Below, piece after piece: positions 38,769 to 47,212 of a DNA stretch of 64,000 bases. The DNA lies in contig JAHLLQ010000001.1 of the NCBI GenBank assembly GCA_020444065.1, positions 930,001 to 994,000 of the forward strand, written 5' to 3'. The notes under the pieces were generated by a model that was not told the origin of the DNA, did not search any database, and worked only from the letters and a program-made list of their open reading frames with translations. This DNA is from a bacterium (GTDB lineage: Bacteria; Sumerlaeota; Sumerlaeia; SLMS01; JAHLLQ01). Each line of letters begins with the position of its first letter. Position 1 is the stretch's first letter. Made by a program: the position numbers and the translations under genes.

Positions 38769-39251
38769 TCAGGGCGAGATCGGAAGGCGTTCCGGCACGG
38801 AGTCCTTGAACAGCAGGACTCCGTCTTCCTTATAGCGCTTGAGCACAAAATGCGTCCGCGTCGACCGCACTCCCTCGATTGTGGCGAGGCGCTCGCTGAC
38901 GAAGGCGGCGACGCTGCGGAGATCGCTGCCGTTGACCGTCACGAGCAGATCGTAGGTCCCGCTCATCAGCGTACAGGAGAGCACCTCGGGAAAGCGAGCG
39001 ATGCGCTCTGCAATGCGGTCGAAGCCGCGATCGCGCTCGGGCGAGAGGCCGACTTCGACCATGCCGACAACGCGATCGTCGGGCTGGGCCTCATCTGCCG
39101 TGATGACGCGATAACCCTTGATCAGACCCCCGGATTCGGCCTCTTCCAGCAGGCGGGCGACTTCCTCGGGCTTGGCCCCCACACGCTGGGCGATCTCTTC
39201 CTCGCTCAATCGAGCATTCTCGTGAAGCAGTTTGATGATGCGTTCCAGCAT
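38769..39251 (-). CDS. Lrp/AsnC-family transcriptional regulator
   Basis: A 160-residue protein. The N-terminal helix-turn-helix reads LLHENARLSEEEIAQRVGAKPEEVARLLEEAE. The C-terminal RAM/ligand domain has VVGMVEVGLSPERDRG, SCTLMSGTYDLLVTVNG and EGVRSTRTHFVLKRYKEDG. Such proteins form octamers or decamers and bind amino acids. It lies directly upstream of and co-oriented with the aminotransferase gene, which it may regulate. It is divergent from the M16 protease operon, whose promoter lies in the shared 249-base region. Confidence 0.92.
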   Translation of the reverse strand: MLERIIKLLHENARLSEEEIAQRVGAKPEEVARLLEEAESGGLIKGYRVITADEAQPDDRVVGMVEVGLSPERDRGFDRIAERIARFPEVLSCTLMSGTYDLLVTVNGSDLRSVAAFVSERLATIEGVRSTRTHFVLKRYKEDGVLLFKDSVPERLPISP

Positions 39252-39500
39252 GGACCTGGCCCTCGCGTCGGGATTTTCCGCGTCCTAGCCCGATTACCCG
39301 ACCTGCGGCAATGGGAGATCGGAATAGATGACAGAGGATTGCCCGAACAGGTGTCGCCGAAAGAGATTCGGCGCCGAAATCAGGATTTCTCATCTTGGAT
39401 GAAGGGTTGCGTCGGCAGCGCCGTATAACCACGGTTGCTCTGTCATATGGCCTGGCCGCGCGCCAGACCATTCCTACCGTATGAACCTTGGAGGTCACGA

Positions 39501-41027
39501 ATGAGAAGCAGACGATTTGCCCCGCTTTGGATGGGGGTGCTTCTGCTGCTGGGGGTCGCCGCGGCACCCGCGCAGAAGATTTCCGACAACCTGGTTGTCC
39601 ACCAACTGGACAACGGAATGATGTTCCTGATTTACCCGCGCGAGGGCGCACCGGTGTTCAGCACGGTAATCACCTTCGACGTGGGCGGCTCGGACGAGCA
39701 GCTCGGCCAGACCGGCATCGCTCACATGTTCGAACACATGGCGTTCAAGGGAACGCCGAAAATCGGCACGAACGACTACGAAGCCGAGAAGGCCATCATG
39801 GCCGAGATGGATGTCGTGGAGGACGAGGCCCAGGCGGAACTGCAGAAGCTGGAGCCGAACCAGGAGCGACTCGACGAGTTGCGCGCACGGCTGGCCGAAC
39901 TGCAGGAAGAGCAGAGCCAGTACATCGTGAAAGACGAGTTCGATGCGATCTACACGCAGGCCGGCGGAACGGGCCTGAACGCATCGACGGGTTGGGACGC
40001 CACGAACTACTACATCTCGCTTCCATCCAACAAGCTGGAGCTGTGGTTCTGGATGGAGAGCGAACGCGCCAAGCACCCGGTGCTCCGCGAGTTCTACAGC
40101 GAACGCGACGTCGTCGTCGAAGAGCGCCGCATGCGCACCGACAACGATCCCGACGGCAAGATGTTTGAAGTCTTCAGCTCTGTGCTGTACGACGCGCATC
40201 CCTACGGCCAGCCCATCATCGGATGGCCGACGGATGTTCGCAATCTGACGACTGAGATGGCTCGCGAGTTCCGCGCAGAACGCTACGGACCGAAGGCCGC
40301 CGTTGCCGCCATCGTGGGTGACGTGGATCCGGATGAAGTCATCGCGCTGGCAGAGAAGTACTTCGCCGATTGGGATGCCCCCGGAAAGCCCCACCGCGTT
40401 CCGACCAAGGAACCCGTGAAGAACGGTGAGCGGCGAATTGAACTGCAGAGCGATGCTCAGCCAAAGATGTATATCGGATGGAACAAGCCCGGTATCCCGA
40501 CGCGCGAAGACGCCGCCTTCTCGCTGCTGGATTCGATCATCAGCTACGGGCGGTCCTCGCGACTGATGAAGAAGCTGGTCCTGGAAGATCACATGGCCAG
40601 CGAGATCTACTCGTTCATCGGCCCAGGATCGAAGTACGACAACGCGTTCATCATCGGCTTCAGCCCGCTTCCACCGTACACGATTTTCGATGTGGAGCAG
40701 GCGGTTTATGAAGAGCTCGATCGCATCGCCGAAGAAGGCGTCACCGAGCGCGAAATCGAGAAGGTGTTGAATCAGTACGATGCCTACAATCTGCGCGGCC
40801 TGCGTTCGAACAACGGCTTGGCCCGTCGCCTTGCCAGCTCCTACACGCTGTACAAGGACCCGTATGCAATCGAGAAGGAACTGGAGCTCTTGCGTTCCAT
40901 CACTCCGGAAGAGATTCAGCAGGTTGTGAAGGAATATCTGACTCCGGAGCGCCGCGTGGTTGTTTACCGCACAGGCGAGTCGGAAACCGCTGAAGGCCAG
41001 GCGGATGGAATGGAGGCAATGCAATGA
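39501..41027 (+). CDS. Secreted M16-family zinc metalloprotease (active subunit)
   Basis: A 508-residue protein. The ATG six bases after GGAGG starts a signal peptide (LWMGVLLLLGVAAAPAQ). The inverted zinc motif HxxEH is intact in GIAHMFEHMAFKG (about His75, Glu78, His79). A helical insertion of about 50 residues (MAEMDVVEDEAQAELQKL...EEEQSQYI region) follows, as in many bacterial pitrilysin-type pairs. The C-terminal half is the second M16 domain. It overlaps the next gene (ATGA), whose product lacks the zinc motif, so the two should form a heterodimer. Probable periplasmic peptide or protein degradation. Confidence 0.93.
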   Translation: MRSRRFAPLWMGVLLLLGVAAAPAQKISDNLVVHQLDNGMMFLIYPREGAPVFSTVITFDVGGSDEQLGQTGIAHMFEHMAFKGTPKIGTNDYEAEKAIMAEMDVVEDEAQAELQKLEPNQERLDELRARLAELQEEQSQYIVKDEFDAIYTQAGGTGLNASTGWDATNYYISLPSNKLELWFWMESERAKHPVLREFYSERDVVVEERRMRTDNDPDGKMFEVFSSVLYDAHPYGQPIIGWPTDVRNLTTEMAREFRAERYGPKAAVAAIVGDVDPDEVIALAEKYFADWDAPGKPHRVPTKEPVKNGERRIELQSDAQPKMYIGWNKPGIPTREDAAFSLLDSIISYGRSSRLMKKLVLEDHMASEIYSFIGPGSKYDNAFIIGFSPLPPYTIFDVEQAVYEELDRIAEEGVTEREIEKVLNQYDAYNLRGLRSNNGLARRLASSYTLYKDPYAIEKELELLRSITPEEIQQVVKEYLTPERRVVVYRTGESETAEGQADGMEAMQ

Positions 41028-42448
41028 AGATGACGAAACTGATCAAGAACGCCGGCATTACAATGCTCATGCTGGCCGCGGTGCTGACGGCTGCGTGCTC
41101 CTCGATTCCGAGCAGCCCAAGCGATATCGTCTCGCCGCCGTTGGAGTTCTCTCCTCCGTCTCCTGAAATTCGTACGCTGTCGAACGGCATGCGTGTCTAC
41201 TTGTTGCCGAATGATGAACTGCCTTTGATCAATGGTACGCTCGTGATCCCGGCCGGTGAACTGGCGGATCCCAAGGCCAAGAAGGGCCTCGGCCGCATCG
41301 TCGGCGAGACAATGCGCATGGGTGGCACCACGAATATTCCGCGCAGCGAACTGGATGAAGAGCTGGAGTTCCTGGCCGCTTCCGTGGAATCGCGAGTCAG
41401 CGCCCGCACGATCAAGATCAATATGGGCGCCCTGTCTCGTGACACCGATCGCGTGCTGGATATCATGGCGGACGTCGTGATGCATCCGGCGTTCCCGGAA
41501 GAGATGATCACGCTCTCCAAGGAGAGCATCAAAGACGAGATTCGCCGCCGCGCGGACGATCCGATGGAATTGGCGGCTTATGAATTCCGTCAACGCTTCT
41601 ACGGCCCCGAGAATCCGTTTGCGTGGGAACCCACGATGGAATCGCTTGATTCGATCACCCGCAATGACATCGTGAAGTGGCACCGTGAAAACGTCGGCCC
41701 GAAAGACGCCTGCATTGGTTTCTCCGGCGACTTCGATCCCGACGAGTTGATGCAGAAGCTCGAAAAGGTCTATGGCAATTGGGACGGCTCGAATCAGATC
41801 GAATTCAAGTATCCCGAGCCGATCAAGTCCGTGAATCCCGGCGTTGCGGTCATCAACAAGGACCTGACGCAAACGACGCTCCGCATGGGTCACCAGGGCG
41901 TGACGCTGCACCATCCGGATGAGCTGACGATCAAGGTATACAACGAGATCTTCGGCCTTGGCGGATTCAGTTCTCGCCTGATGCAGGAAGTGCGCAGCAA
42001 TCGCGGCCTTGCCTACAGCGTCGGTGGCGCATTGTTCGACGGCAAGGGCGGCGGAATCTACATCGCCCTGACACAGACGAAGAACGAGACCGCGCGACTG
42101 GCCTTCGACGTGATGGTTGATGTCATGGAGTCGATGCGCGAAGCTCCGGTGACCGAGGAGGAACTGCAGCGGGCGAAGGATTCGCTTCGCAACTCCTTCG
42201 TCTTCCAGTTCGACAACGTTCACGAAATCGTCAACCGCCAGATGGACCTGGACATGGATGACTATCCGGCGGACTACCTGGAGACGTACCTGGATCGTCT
42301 GGATGCCGTGACGGCTGCAGATGTTCAGCGCGTCGCCCAGGAACTGACGCATCCGGACCAGATGCTGACGGTCCTCGTTGGCCCCGCGGATGAGCTCGAA
42401 TCCGAGTTCGAGAGCCTTGGCAATGTGACTGTGAGTGAGCCCGAATAA
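41024..42448 (+). CDS. M16-family lipoprotein, inactive partner subunit
   Basis: A 474-residue protein. The start overlaps the previous stop by four bases and has GGAGG upstream. A lipobox (MLAAVLTAACSS) predicts a lipid anchor at Cys near residue 25. The M16 fold is clear (LSNGMRVYLLPNDELPLINGTLVIPAG; LAYSVGGALFDGKGGGIYIALTQT), but the position of HxxEH reads GLGRIVGETMRMG, so it has no zinc-binding catalytic site. RSNRGLAYSVGG is the usual Arg-Tyr substrate-binding motif of such partner subunits. It likely tethers the active protease to a membrane. Confidence 0.92.
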   Translation: MKMTKLIKNAGITMLMLAAVLTAACSSIPSSPSDIVSPPLEFSPPSPEIRTLSNGMRVYLLPNDELPLINGTLVIPAGELADPKAKKGLGRIVGETMRMGGTTNIPRSELDEELEFLAASVESRVSARTIKINMGALSRDTDRVLDIMADVVMHPAFPEEMITLSKESIKDEIRRRADDPMELAAYEFRQRFYGPENPFAWEPTMESLDSITRNDIVKWHRENVGPKDACIGFSGDFDPDELMQKLEKVYGNWDGSNQIEFKYPEPIKSVNPGVAVINKDLTQTTLRMGHQGVTLHHPDELTIKVYNEIFGLGGFSSRLMQEVRSNRGLAYSVGGALFDGKGGGIYIALTQTKNETARLAFDVMVDVMESMREAPVTEEELQRAKDSLRNSFVFQFDNVHEIVNRQMDLDMDDYPADYLETYLDRLDAVTAADVQRVAQELTHPDQMLTVLVGPADELESEFESLGNVTVSEPE

Positions 42449-42451
42449 GAA

Positions 42452-42799
42452 ATGACGACTCCCGCGCCACTGCCCACGGAACCGGTGAAGAGCCCCGAGC
42501 GGCTGCGGCGCGAGGAGTTGTTTCTCTGGCCGTGGCGGATCATTCTGATTGTTGTCACCATCGCGAATGCGATCTACGCAGCAATCGGAATGACCGCCTC
42601 GCCGGAGCGACTGGAAGACCTCGCAACGAACACGATCCACGCCGATCTGCAATTCGCCGGCGTGGCATTTCTCAGCATTCAGTTGATCTACTATCTTTGG
42701 ATCAGTTGGACGTTTCGGCGCCTGCGCGATTGGGGAATGATCGTGTGGGCGCTGGGTCTCTTGAGCACTCTTGCCAGCGCACGATTCCCGATCGGTTGA
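42452..42799 (+). CDS. Small membrane protein of unknown function
   Basis: A 115-residue protein starting three bases after the M16 partner's stop. Two or three membrane segments are visible: about 28-48 (WRIILIVVTIANAIYAAIGM), 67-87 (FAGVAFLSIQLIYYLWISW) and 94-108 (GMIVWALGLLSTLA). No family recognised. The ribosome-binding site is weak, so translation may depend on coupling with the upstream gene. It is convergent with pgsA, one base apart. Confidence 0.7.
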   Translation: MTTPAPLPTEPVKSPERLRREELFLWPWRIILIVVTIANAIYAAIGMTASPERLEDLATNTIHADLQFAGVAFLSIQLIYYLWISWTFRRLRDWGMIVWALGLLSTLASARFPIG

Positions 42800-42800
42800 A

Positions 42801-43421
42801 TCACTCCTCGAGCAGTTGGCGATTCCTTACCAGATAAAGCGTACCGGATATCAAGGTCAGGATGACCGTAATGATCAGCAGTGCCTGCAAGGTCCAGTGG
42901 AAGATCTGGTCCGCGGCCCAATTGCTGACCAGCGGATTCTCCCACATGCCGTAGTGCCGCAAAAACTCGCGCGCCGTCAGGAAGACGAGCGTCGTGATGA
43001 TCGTCGCAAGCTGCCACCCGGTCTTGTGTTTGCCCCAACGATCGGCGGCAATCACAATGCCTCTCTTCGCGGCGACAGTCCGCAGACCGGTGACGAGGAA
43101 CTCGCGGCAGAGGATGATGATGATCAACCACGAGGGAAAGAGCTGAAGTTCCACGAAAGCCACGAATGCAGACGTGACGAGGAGCTTGTCCGCGAGCGGA
43201 TCCAATAGGATTCCGAGCGTCGAAACCTCACCCGTCTTCCTTGCAATGTAGCCGTCCAGCCAATCCGTGATCGACGCGGCGATCACAAACAGTAAGGCCA
43301 CGAGCCGAAACCAGGCATAGAAGCCAGGCTCCTCGGGGAACGCACCGCCAACAAGCAGCGCGACCAGGAAGAACGGAATGATGAAGATGCGGCTGAGACT
43401 AAGTTTATTCGGTAATGTCAT
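42801..43421 (-). CDS. pgsA: CDP-diacylglycerol-glycerol-3-phosphate 3-phosphatidyltransferase
   Basis: A 206-residue multispan membrane enzyme. The CDP-alcohol phosphotransferase signature DxxDGxxAR...G...D...D is intact in the segment from DWLDGYIARKT to LLDPLADK. The N-terminus NKLSLSRIFIIPFF is typical of PgsA. Known role: phosphatidylglycerophosphate synthesis, committed step to phosphatidylglycerol. Its ATG shares one base with the stop of gcvT (TAATG), so it is probably translated by re-initiation after gcvT. Confidence 0.93.
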   Translation of the reverse strand: MTLPNKLSLSRIFIIPFFLVALLVGGAFPEEPGFYAWFRLVALLFVIAASITDWLDGYIARKTGEVSTLGILLDPLADKLLVTSAFVAFVELQLFPSWLIIIILCREFLVTGLRTVAAKRGIVIAADRWGKHKTGWQLATIITTLVFLTAREFLRHYGMWENPLVSNWAADQIFHWTLQALLIITVILTLISGTLYLVRNRQLLEE

Positions 43422-44509
43422 TAAGTCGCCTGTCCAAGGGCGGACTCAGTCACAACGGCAAGGTGTGTCTGATCCTCGATCCGCACCTGAAGCTGTGTTC
43501 CCACGGTGGATTTGAGCGCGTCGACGAATCCCATCCCGATAGCGCGATCGATTCGCGGGCTGCGCGCTCCGCTTGTAACGAAACCAACGGGTGTGCCGTC
43601 AACCTCGATGGGGTCGCCCTTTGATGGGATCTTCACGCCGTCGAAGCGCAATGTCACGAGACGCCGGCTGAACTCGCCGCATGTGCTGTGGAGCAACGCG
43701 CGCTTTCCAAGGAACTTGCGCTTTGTGAAGTCCACGCGCATCGCGGCGCCGATCTCAATCGGCGTCGTGTCGTCGTCGATTTCGCGGCCATAGCGCGGCA
43801 CGCCGGCTTCGAGACGAAGAACGTCCAATGTCAACCAACCGACAGGCACAAGACCCATCTTGGAACCGACCGAGTAGATGCGCTCCCACACGCTCTCGAC
43901 GTAGAGCGAACCCGCATAGACTTCGAAGGACTGGCTGCTGCCGATCTTCCGGTTAAAGACAAGGCAACGGGCCTGGCCAATTTGCACGATAGAGGTGGTA
44001 TTCGGTTCCGGTGGGGGTGATCCGTCGAGGACGGATGCATCGAGAATGGAACGCGCAAGAGGACCTCGGATATCGAGCGCCCCCTGAGTGACGCTGGAGT
44101 CGGCGACTTCGACGTCGAACTCCTCCATCTCGTCGCGCAGCCACTGATGCACCTGCTGGCGAGCGCCACCGTGACTGTGAATTAGAAAGAATTGGTCGCC
44201 CTTGTAGATCGCGACTTCATCGATGATGCCACCGCGCTCGTTGCACATGAAGCAGTGTGCGAGTCTGTTCTGCGGCAGACGTTTGAGATCGATTGTCACG
44301 AGGCGATTGAGCGCTTCTTCGCGCTTTTCGCCACTGACTTTGAATCGTCCCTGGTGACAAAGATCGATCAGTCCAGCGCTGTCTCCAAGCGCATCGTACT
44401 CAGCTTCCACGGAGCTGTAATAAGCGGGGATTTCCCAGCCGCCTTCTTCGATGAATCGCGCTCCGTGCGCTTCATGCCAACTGCCAAGGGGAGTCCTGCG
44501 GCCAGCCAT
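43421..44509 (-). CDS. gcvT: Aminomethyltransferase (glycine cleavage T protein) family
   Basis: About 362 residues from the second in-frame ATG, with AAGG 12 bases upstream; the first ATG (44521) is equally possible. RTPLGSWHEAHGARFIEEGGWEIPAYYS matches the T-protein N-terminus, DLCHQGRFKVSG is the folate-site region (usually D-x-S), and LGLVPVGWLTLDVLRLEAGVPRYGREI is the hallmark segment. The C-terminal OB-like domain has PVGFVTSGARSPRIDRAIGMGFV. No gcvH or gcvP is near and no glycine riboswitch was seen. It could be the true T protein or a folate-binding YgfZ-like relative. Confidence 0.82.
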   Translation of the reverse strand: MAGRRTPLGSWHEAHGARFIEEGGWEIPAYYSSVEAEYDALGDSAGLIDLCHQGRFKVSGEKREEALNRLVTIDLKRLPQNRLAHCFMCNERGGIIDEVAIYKGDQFFLIHSHGGARQQVHQWLRDEMEEFDVEVADSSVTQGALDIRGPLARSILDASVLDGSPPPEPNTTSIVQIGQARCLVFNRKIGSSQSFEVYAGSLYVESVWERIYSVGSKMGLVPVGWLTLDVLRLEAGVPRYGREIDDDTTPIEIGAAMRVDFTKRKFLGKRALLHSTCGEFSRRLVTLRFDGVKIPSKGDPIEVDGTPVGFVTSGARSPRIDRAIGMGFVDALKSTVGTQLQVRIEDQTHLAVVTESALGQAT

Positions 44510-44635
44510 GATAATCGCCATCCTTGCGAACGAGAATCGTGCGCGGCCCGGAGGCCTGAATAGGAAGTGTGCCCAAACGAACGGCCGGGCGCAAGTCCAC
44601 TTGAACCCTATTCGGTGCTTCTATCGGCGGGGGAC

Positions 44636-44670
44636 AAAAAAAGAGCGGGCCGGGGAAATCCCCGGCCCGC
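44636..44670 (-). terminator. Strong intrinsic terminator of the cohesin-like gene
   Basis: On the minus strand a perfect 12-bp GC-rich stem (gcgggccgggga / tccccggcccgc) is followed by tc and a run of seven T, 27 bases after the stop codon. Confidence 0.93.
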
Positions 44671-44696
44671 AGGCATTCCGGATCGGCTCGGTTTGA

Positions 44697-46400
44697 TCAC
44701 GGAAGAGCCAACGGAGAGTCGTACTGGGTGATCTTGAGGGTCTTCAGGCGAACCGTGGGGTTCTCGTCCGGAACGTTTGCATAGATGTCGTACATTTCGA
44801 AGGCGATCGCCATCGGCAGGGTGTCGACCTCGGGCGGCGTGGCTGCCCAACTCGTGTAGGTCTTTGCGCCGGAGGCATTGTAAGCCGCGTCGGTCGCATC
44901 GCCGGCGGCCGCCGTCATCGTGAAGTAATACATCCACTCGAGATTCTCGGTGGCGAGACGGAGACGGATAACCGGTGTGCGGGCAGCAGCGGTCGCATCG
45001 CTGGTCACCGTGGCTTCGATCTTGTACCACTTGCTCTGGTTGGCGACGAGACCCTGGCTGGAAAGCTGGCCAAATGTCGAGAACCAGGAGCCGTAGGAGA
45101 AGATGCCCGTGCCGGACTCGTAGGTACCGCCGGTCTGGATGCCCAGGCCGTCGGCGTTCGAGTAGGTGACCTGCTTGCCCGTCAGGTTATCGGCCTCGTG
45201 CTGGAACACGTCAACGTCCGCACCGGTGAAGGTGTGATCGTAGATGACCGTCTCACCCGTCAGCGTGGCCGGATCGACGACATTCTCATTCAGGTTCTGC
45301 AGGTAGATGCCTTCATTCGGCGCACCAAGCAGGAACAGGAACAGGTCGGCGGCGACGTTGAAGCCGTCGGGGCCGACGCCGTTGTTGTTCGTGGCCTGCA
45401 CGTGGTTGAGCAGACGCATCGTCTTCGGGGTGGATTCCGGAACGACCTGAACGCCATCGGCACCGTTACCGGGCAGATCCTGGAACAGAGCGTAGGAGGC
45501 GTAGAAGCTGTCGCCGGAGTCCGTACGAATACGAATGGGGGGGACATTGAAGCCGGTCGCGTCGGACTTCATCTTGAAGTCGGTGACGTAGATCATGCCG
45601 GTGTTCGGCGTACGCCAGACGGTAGCGGGGTTGTCCTTGTGCCCGTACCAGAAGCCGAAGGAGTCCATCACTTGGCCTTCGATCTTCGCACCTTCACCGG
45701 CCACGGCAGTACCAACCGGCAGGCTGCCACCGACGGGAAGAATAGCCTCGTAGGTCCAGTTCGGATCGGCACCGGTCGTCTGGAAGTCGGTGCTGATCGG
45801 GAATCCGCTGGAAGTGATGTCCAGAATCAGGGTTGCACCGCCCGGGCGCGTCTGGCCACCGGGGACAACCGAATTGCCGCTGGCGTCAGAGATGCCAAGG
45901 AGGCCGGTGTTGTTGTCGATCGCGGAAACCAATTCCAGCGTGACCGAACCGGTCGCGCTTGGATCGATGGTCGCCTGTATTGTTGCGATCTGTGTCTGCG
46001 AAGCGGCGTTAAAAGTCTCCGCCGGAGAGACGCTGGAATACAACACGCCGCGGTGCTCGACGACGTCGCCGGTGATCGCACCACCGGTGGCGCCCGAACG
46101 GCTCAGGGCGTTATTGGCATAAACGAAGTTTCCTGAGGCAAGGCCGGAGGAACTGGTCGAGCCCAGAATATCCAGCTTGTCATCGTCGGCCTGGGACACG
46201 CGGACGGTGAAATTGGCGCCCGCCACGTCGCCGGCTGCATCCAGGTAGATGGGGATATTGACGGTCTCGCCCGGCGCGCCGGACATGGACGTCGTACCGA
46301 ATGAGAAACTTTGCGCGGAGGCCATCGAGCTGACGGCCAAAGCTACGACGCCCGCCTGGGCCAGTAGCTTGGTGATCTTGCGAGCCGATCCTGTCATCAT
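44697..46400 (-). CDS. Secreted protein with cohesin-like N-terminal domain
   Basis: A 567-residue protein. GAGGAGAAA precedes two adjacent ATGs (46400 or 46397). The signal peptide is KLLAQAGVVALAVSSMASAQ. About residues 30-195 read like a cohesin/hydrophobic-binding beta-sandwich (MSGAPGETVNIPIYLDAAGDVAGANFTVRV; TGSVTLELVSAIDNNTG). The remaining 370 residues form a beta-rich region I do not recognise, with one EMYDIYANVPDENPT segment near the end. There is no GW tail. Codon use is as for highly expressed genes and there is a strong terminator, so it may be an abundant surface or extracellular protein. Pairing with the dockerin-like end of the giant protein is only a possibility. Confidence 0.78.
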   Translation of the reverse strand: MMTGSARKITKLLAQAGVVALAVSSMASAQSFSFGTTSMSGAPGETVNIPIYLDAAGDVAGANFTVRVSQADDDKLDILGSTSSSGLASGNFVYANNALSRSGATGGAITGDVVEHRGVLYSSVSPAETFNAASQTQIATIQATIDPSATGSVTLELVSAIDNNTGLLGISDASGNSVVPGGQTRPGGATLILDITSSGFPISTDFQTTGADPNWTYEAILPVGGSLPVGTAVAGEGAKIEGQVMDSFGFWYGHKDNPATVWRTPNTGMIYVTDFKMKSDATGFNVPPIRIRTDSGDSFYASYALFQDLPGNGADGVQVVPESTPKTMRLLNHVQATNNNGVGPDGFNVAADLFLFLLGAPNEGIYLQNLNENVVDPATLTGETVIYDHTFTGADVDVFQHEADNLTGKQVTYSNADGLGIQTGGTYESGTGIFSYGSWFSTFGQLSSQGLVANQSKWYKIEATVTSDATAAARTPVIRLRLATENLEWMYYFTMTAAAGDATDAAYNASGAKTYTSWAATPPEVDTLPMAIAFEMYDIYANVPDENPTVRLKTLKITQYDSPLALP

Positions 46401-46747
46401 TTTCTCCTCGAACTGAGTCGATGTTTCGAGTCAGAGCCGAGATCCGACCCTGTTTGAAACCACTGAAATTGAACGTCCTGCTTCTGTGTACGCTCTCACG
46501 TCCCCAGCCTCGCCCAACGGCGAATAGCCGTCAATCCGAAACAAGACAATACGCGGTTCATATAGAACCACGCCCTTTTAGGGGTTTACTAACGCAAGAA
46601 GCGTCCCTCCCTCAACAGTTTTCCACACTTCTTGGCATTTCCTTCTGTGATTCAATTGATGGGTAAAAACGGGGCTGGCGTCAAGTTCAAAGCAAACAGA
46701 AAAACGCCTGTTCAGGACAAAGCTATGGATAGCGGCGGAATTCCGCT
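46401..46747. other. Leader and promoter region of the cohesin-like gene
   Basis: This 347-base stretch has no convincing gene and is more AT-rich than its surroundings. It holds a perfect inverted repeat GGTTC-ATATA-GAACC at 46555-46569, a possible operator, a short CCCT/AGGG hairpin just beyond, and a poor TTGACG-17-CATCAA promoter candidate on the minus strand near 46650-46685. GCGGAATTCC occurs twice close to its right end, at the 3' end of the neighbouring membrane-protein gene. Confidence 0.4.
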
Positions 46748-47194
46748 TCAATCCTGCGGAATTCCACCCCAGTTGAAGAGATCGATCGGCCCCAGTTCCA
46801 GAACCTCACCGGCCGAATATCCCGCAACCACAACGGCAATCCCAACGAGGAGCCCCAACATCAAACTGGCCGCAAAGACGTCGATATTCAGATCAGGGGC
46901 GATCTTGGTGATTCCGAAGTGAATCCAGGGGATCGAGATGATGGTGGAGATCGCGAAGTAGGGAATGGCGTACCAGATCCCGATGTTCATCAGGTCGATC
47001 AGCGGCATCGTCACAAGTCCTCCCACCCCGGCCAGCGCCAGCAGCACGATCCAGGACATGAATCCTTTGACCCGGATGTTCTTGCGGAAAATCAGGCAGC
47101 CAATGGCCACAAGAACCGCAGAAAGCCCCCAGACGATCGCCAGATACAGGGGGGAGCCGATGTTAATTCCCATGAAGACTATGGATGCGCTCAT
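46748..47194 (-). CDS. Four-helix membrane protein of unknown function
   Basis: A 148-residue hydrophobic protein with GAGGAG nine bases before ATG. Four membrane segments are visible: about 15-35 (LYLAIVWGLSAVLVAIGCLIF), 45-65 (MSWIVLLALAGVGGLVTM), 73-95 (IWYAIPYFAISTIISIPWI) and 107-127 (VFAASLMLGLLVGIAVVVAG). I recognise no family. It starts 18 bases after the cysteine desulfurase stop on the same strand, so it is likely co-transcribed with it. Confidence 0.75.
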   Translation of the reverse strand: MSASIVFMGINIGSPLYLAIVWGLSAVLVAIGCLIFRKNIRVKGFMSWIVLLALAGVGGLVTMPLIDLMNIGIWYAIPYFAISTIISIPWIHFGITKIAPDLNIDVFAASLMLGLLVGIAVVVAGYSAGEVLELGPIDLFNWGGIPQD

Positions 47195-47212
47195 GTGGCG
47201 GACTCCTCTATC

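Noticed and set aside
40964-42652. A 562-codon open frame on minus, opposite the M16 partner gene
   Set aside because: It is antisense to a clear M16 lipoprotein with a ribosome-binding site and lipobox.
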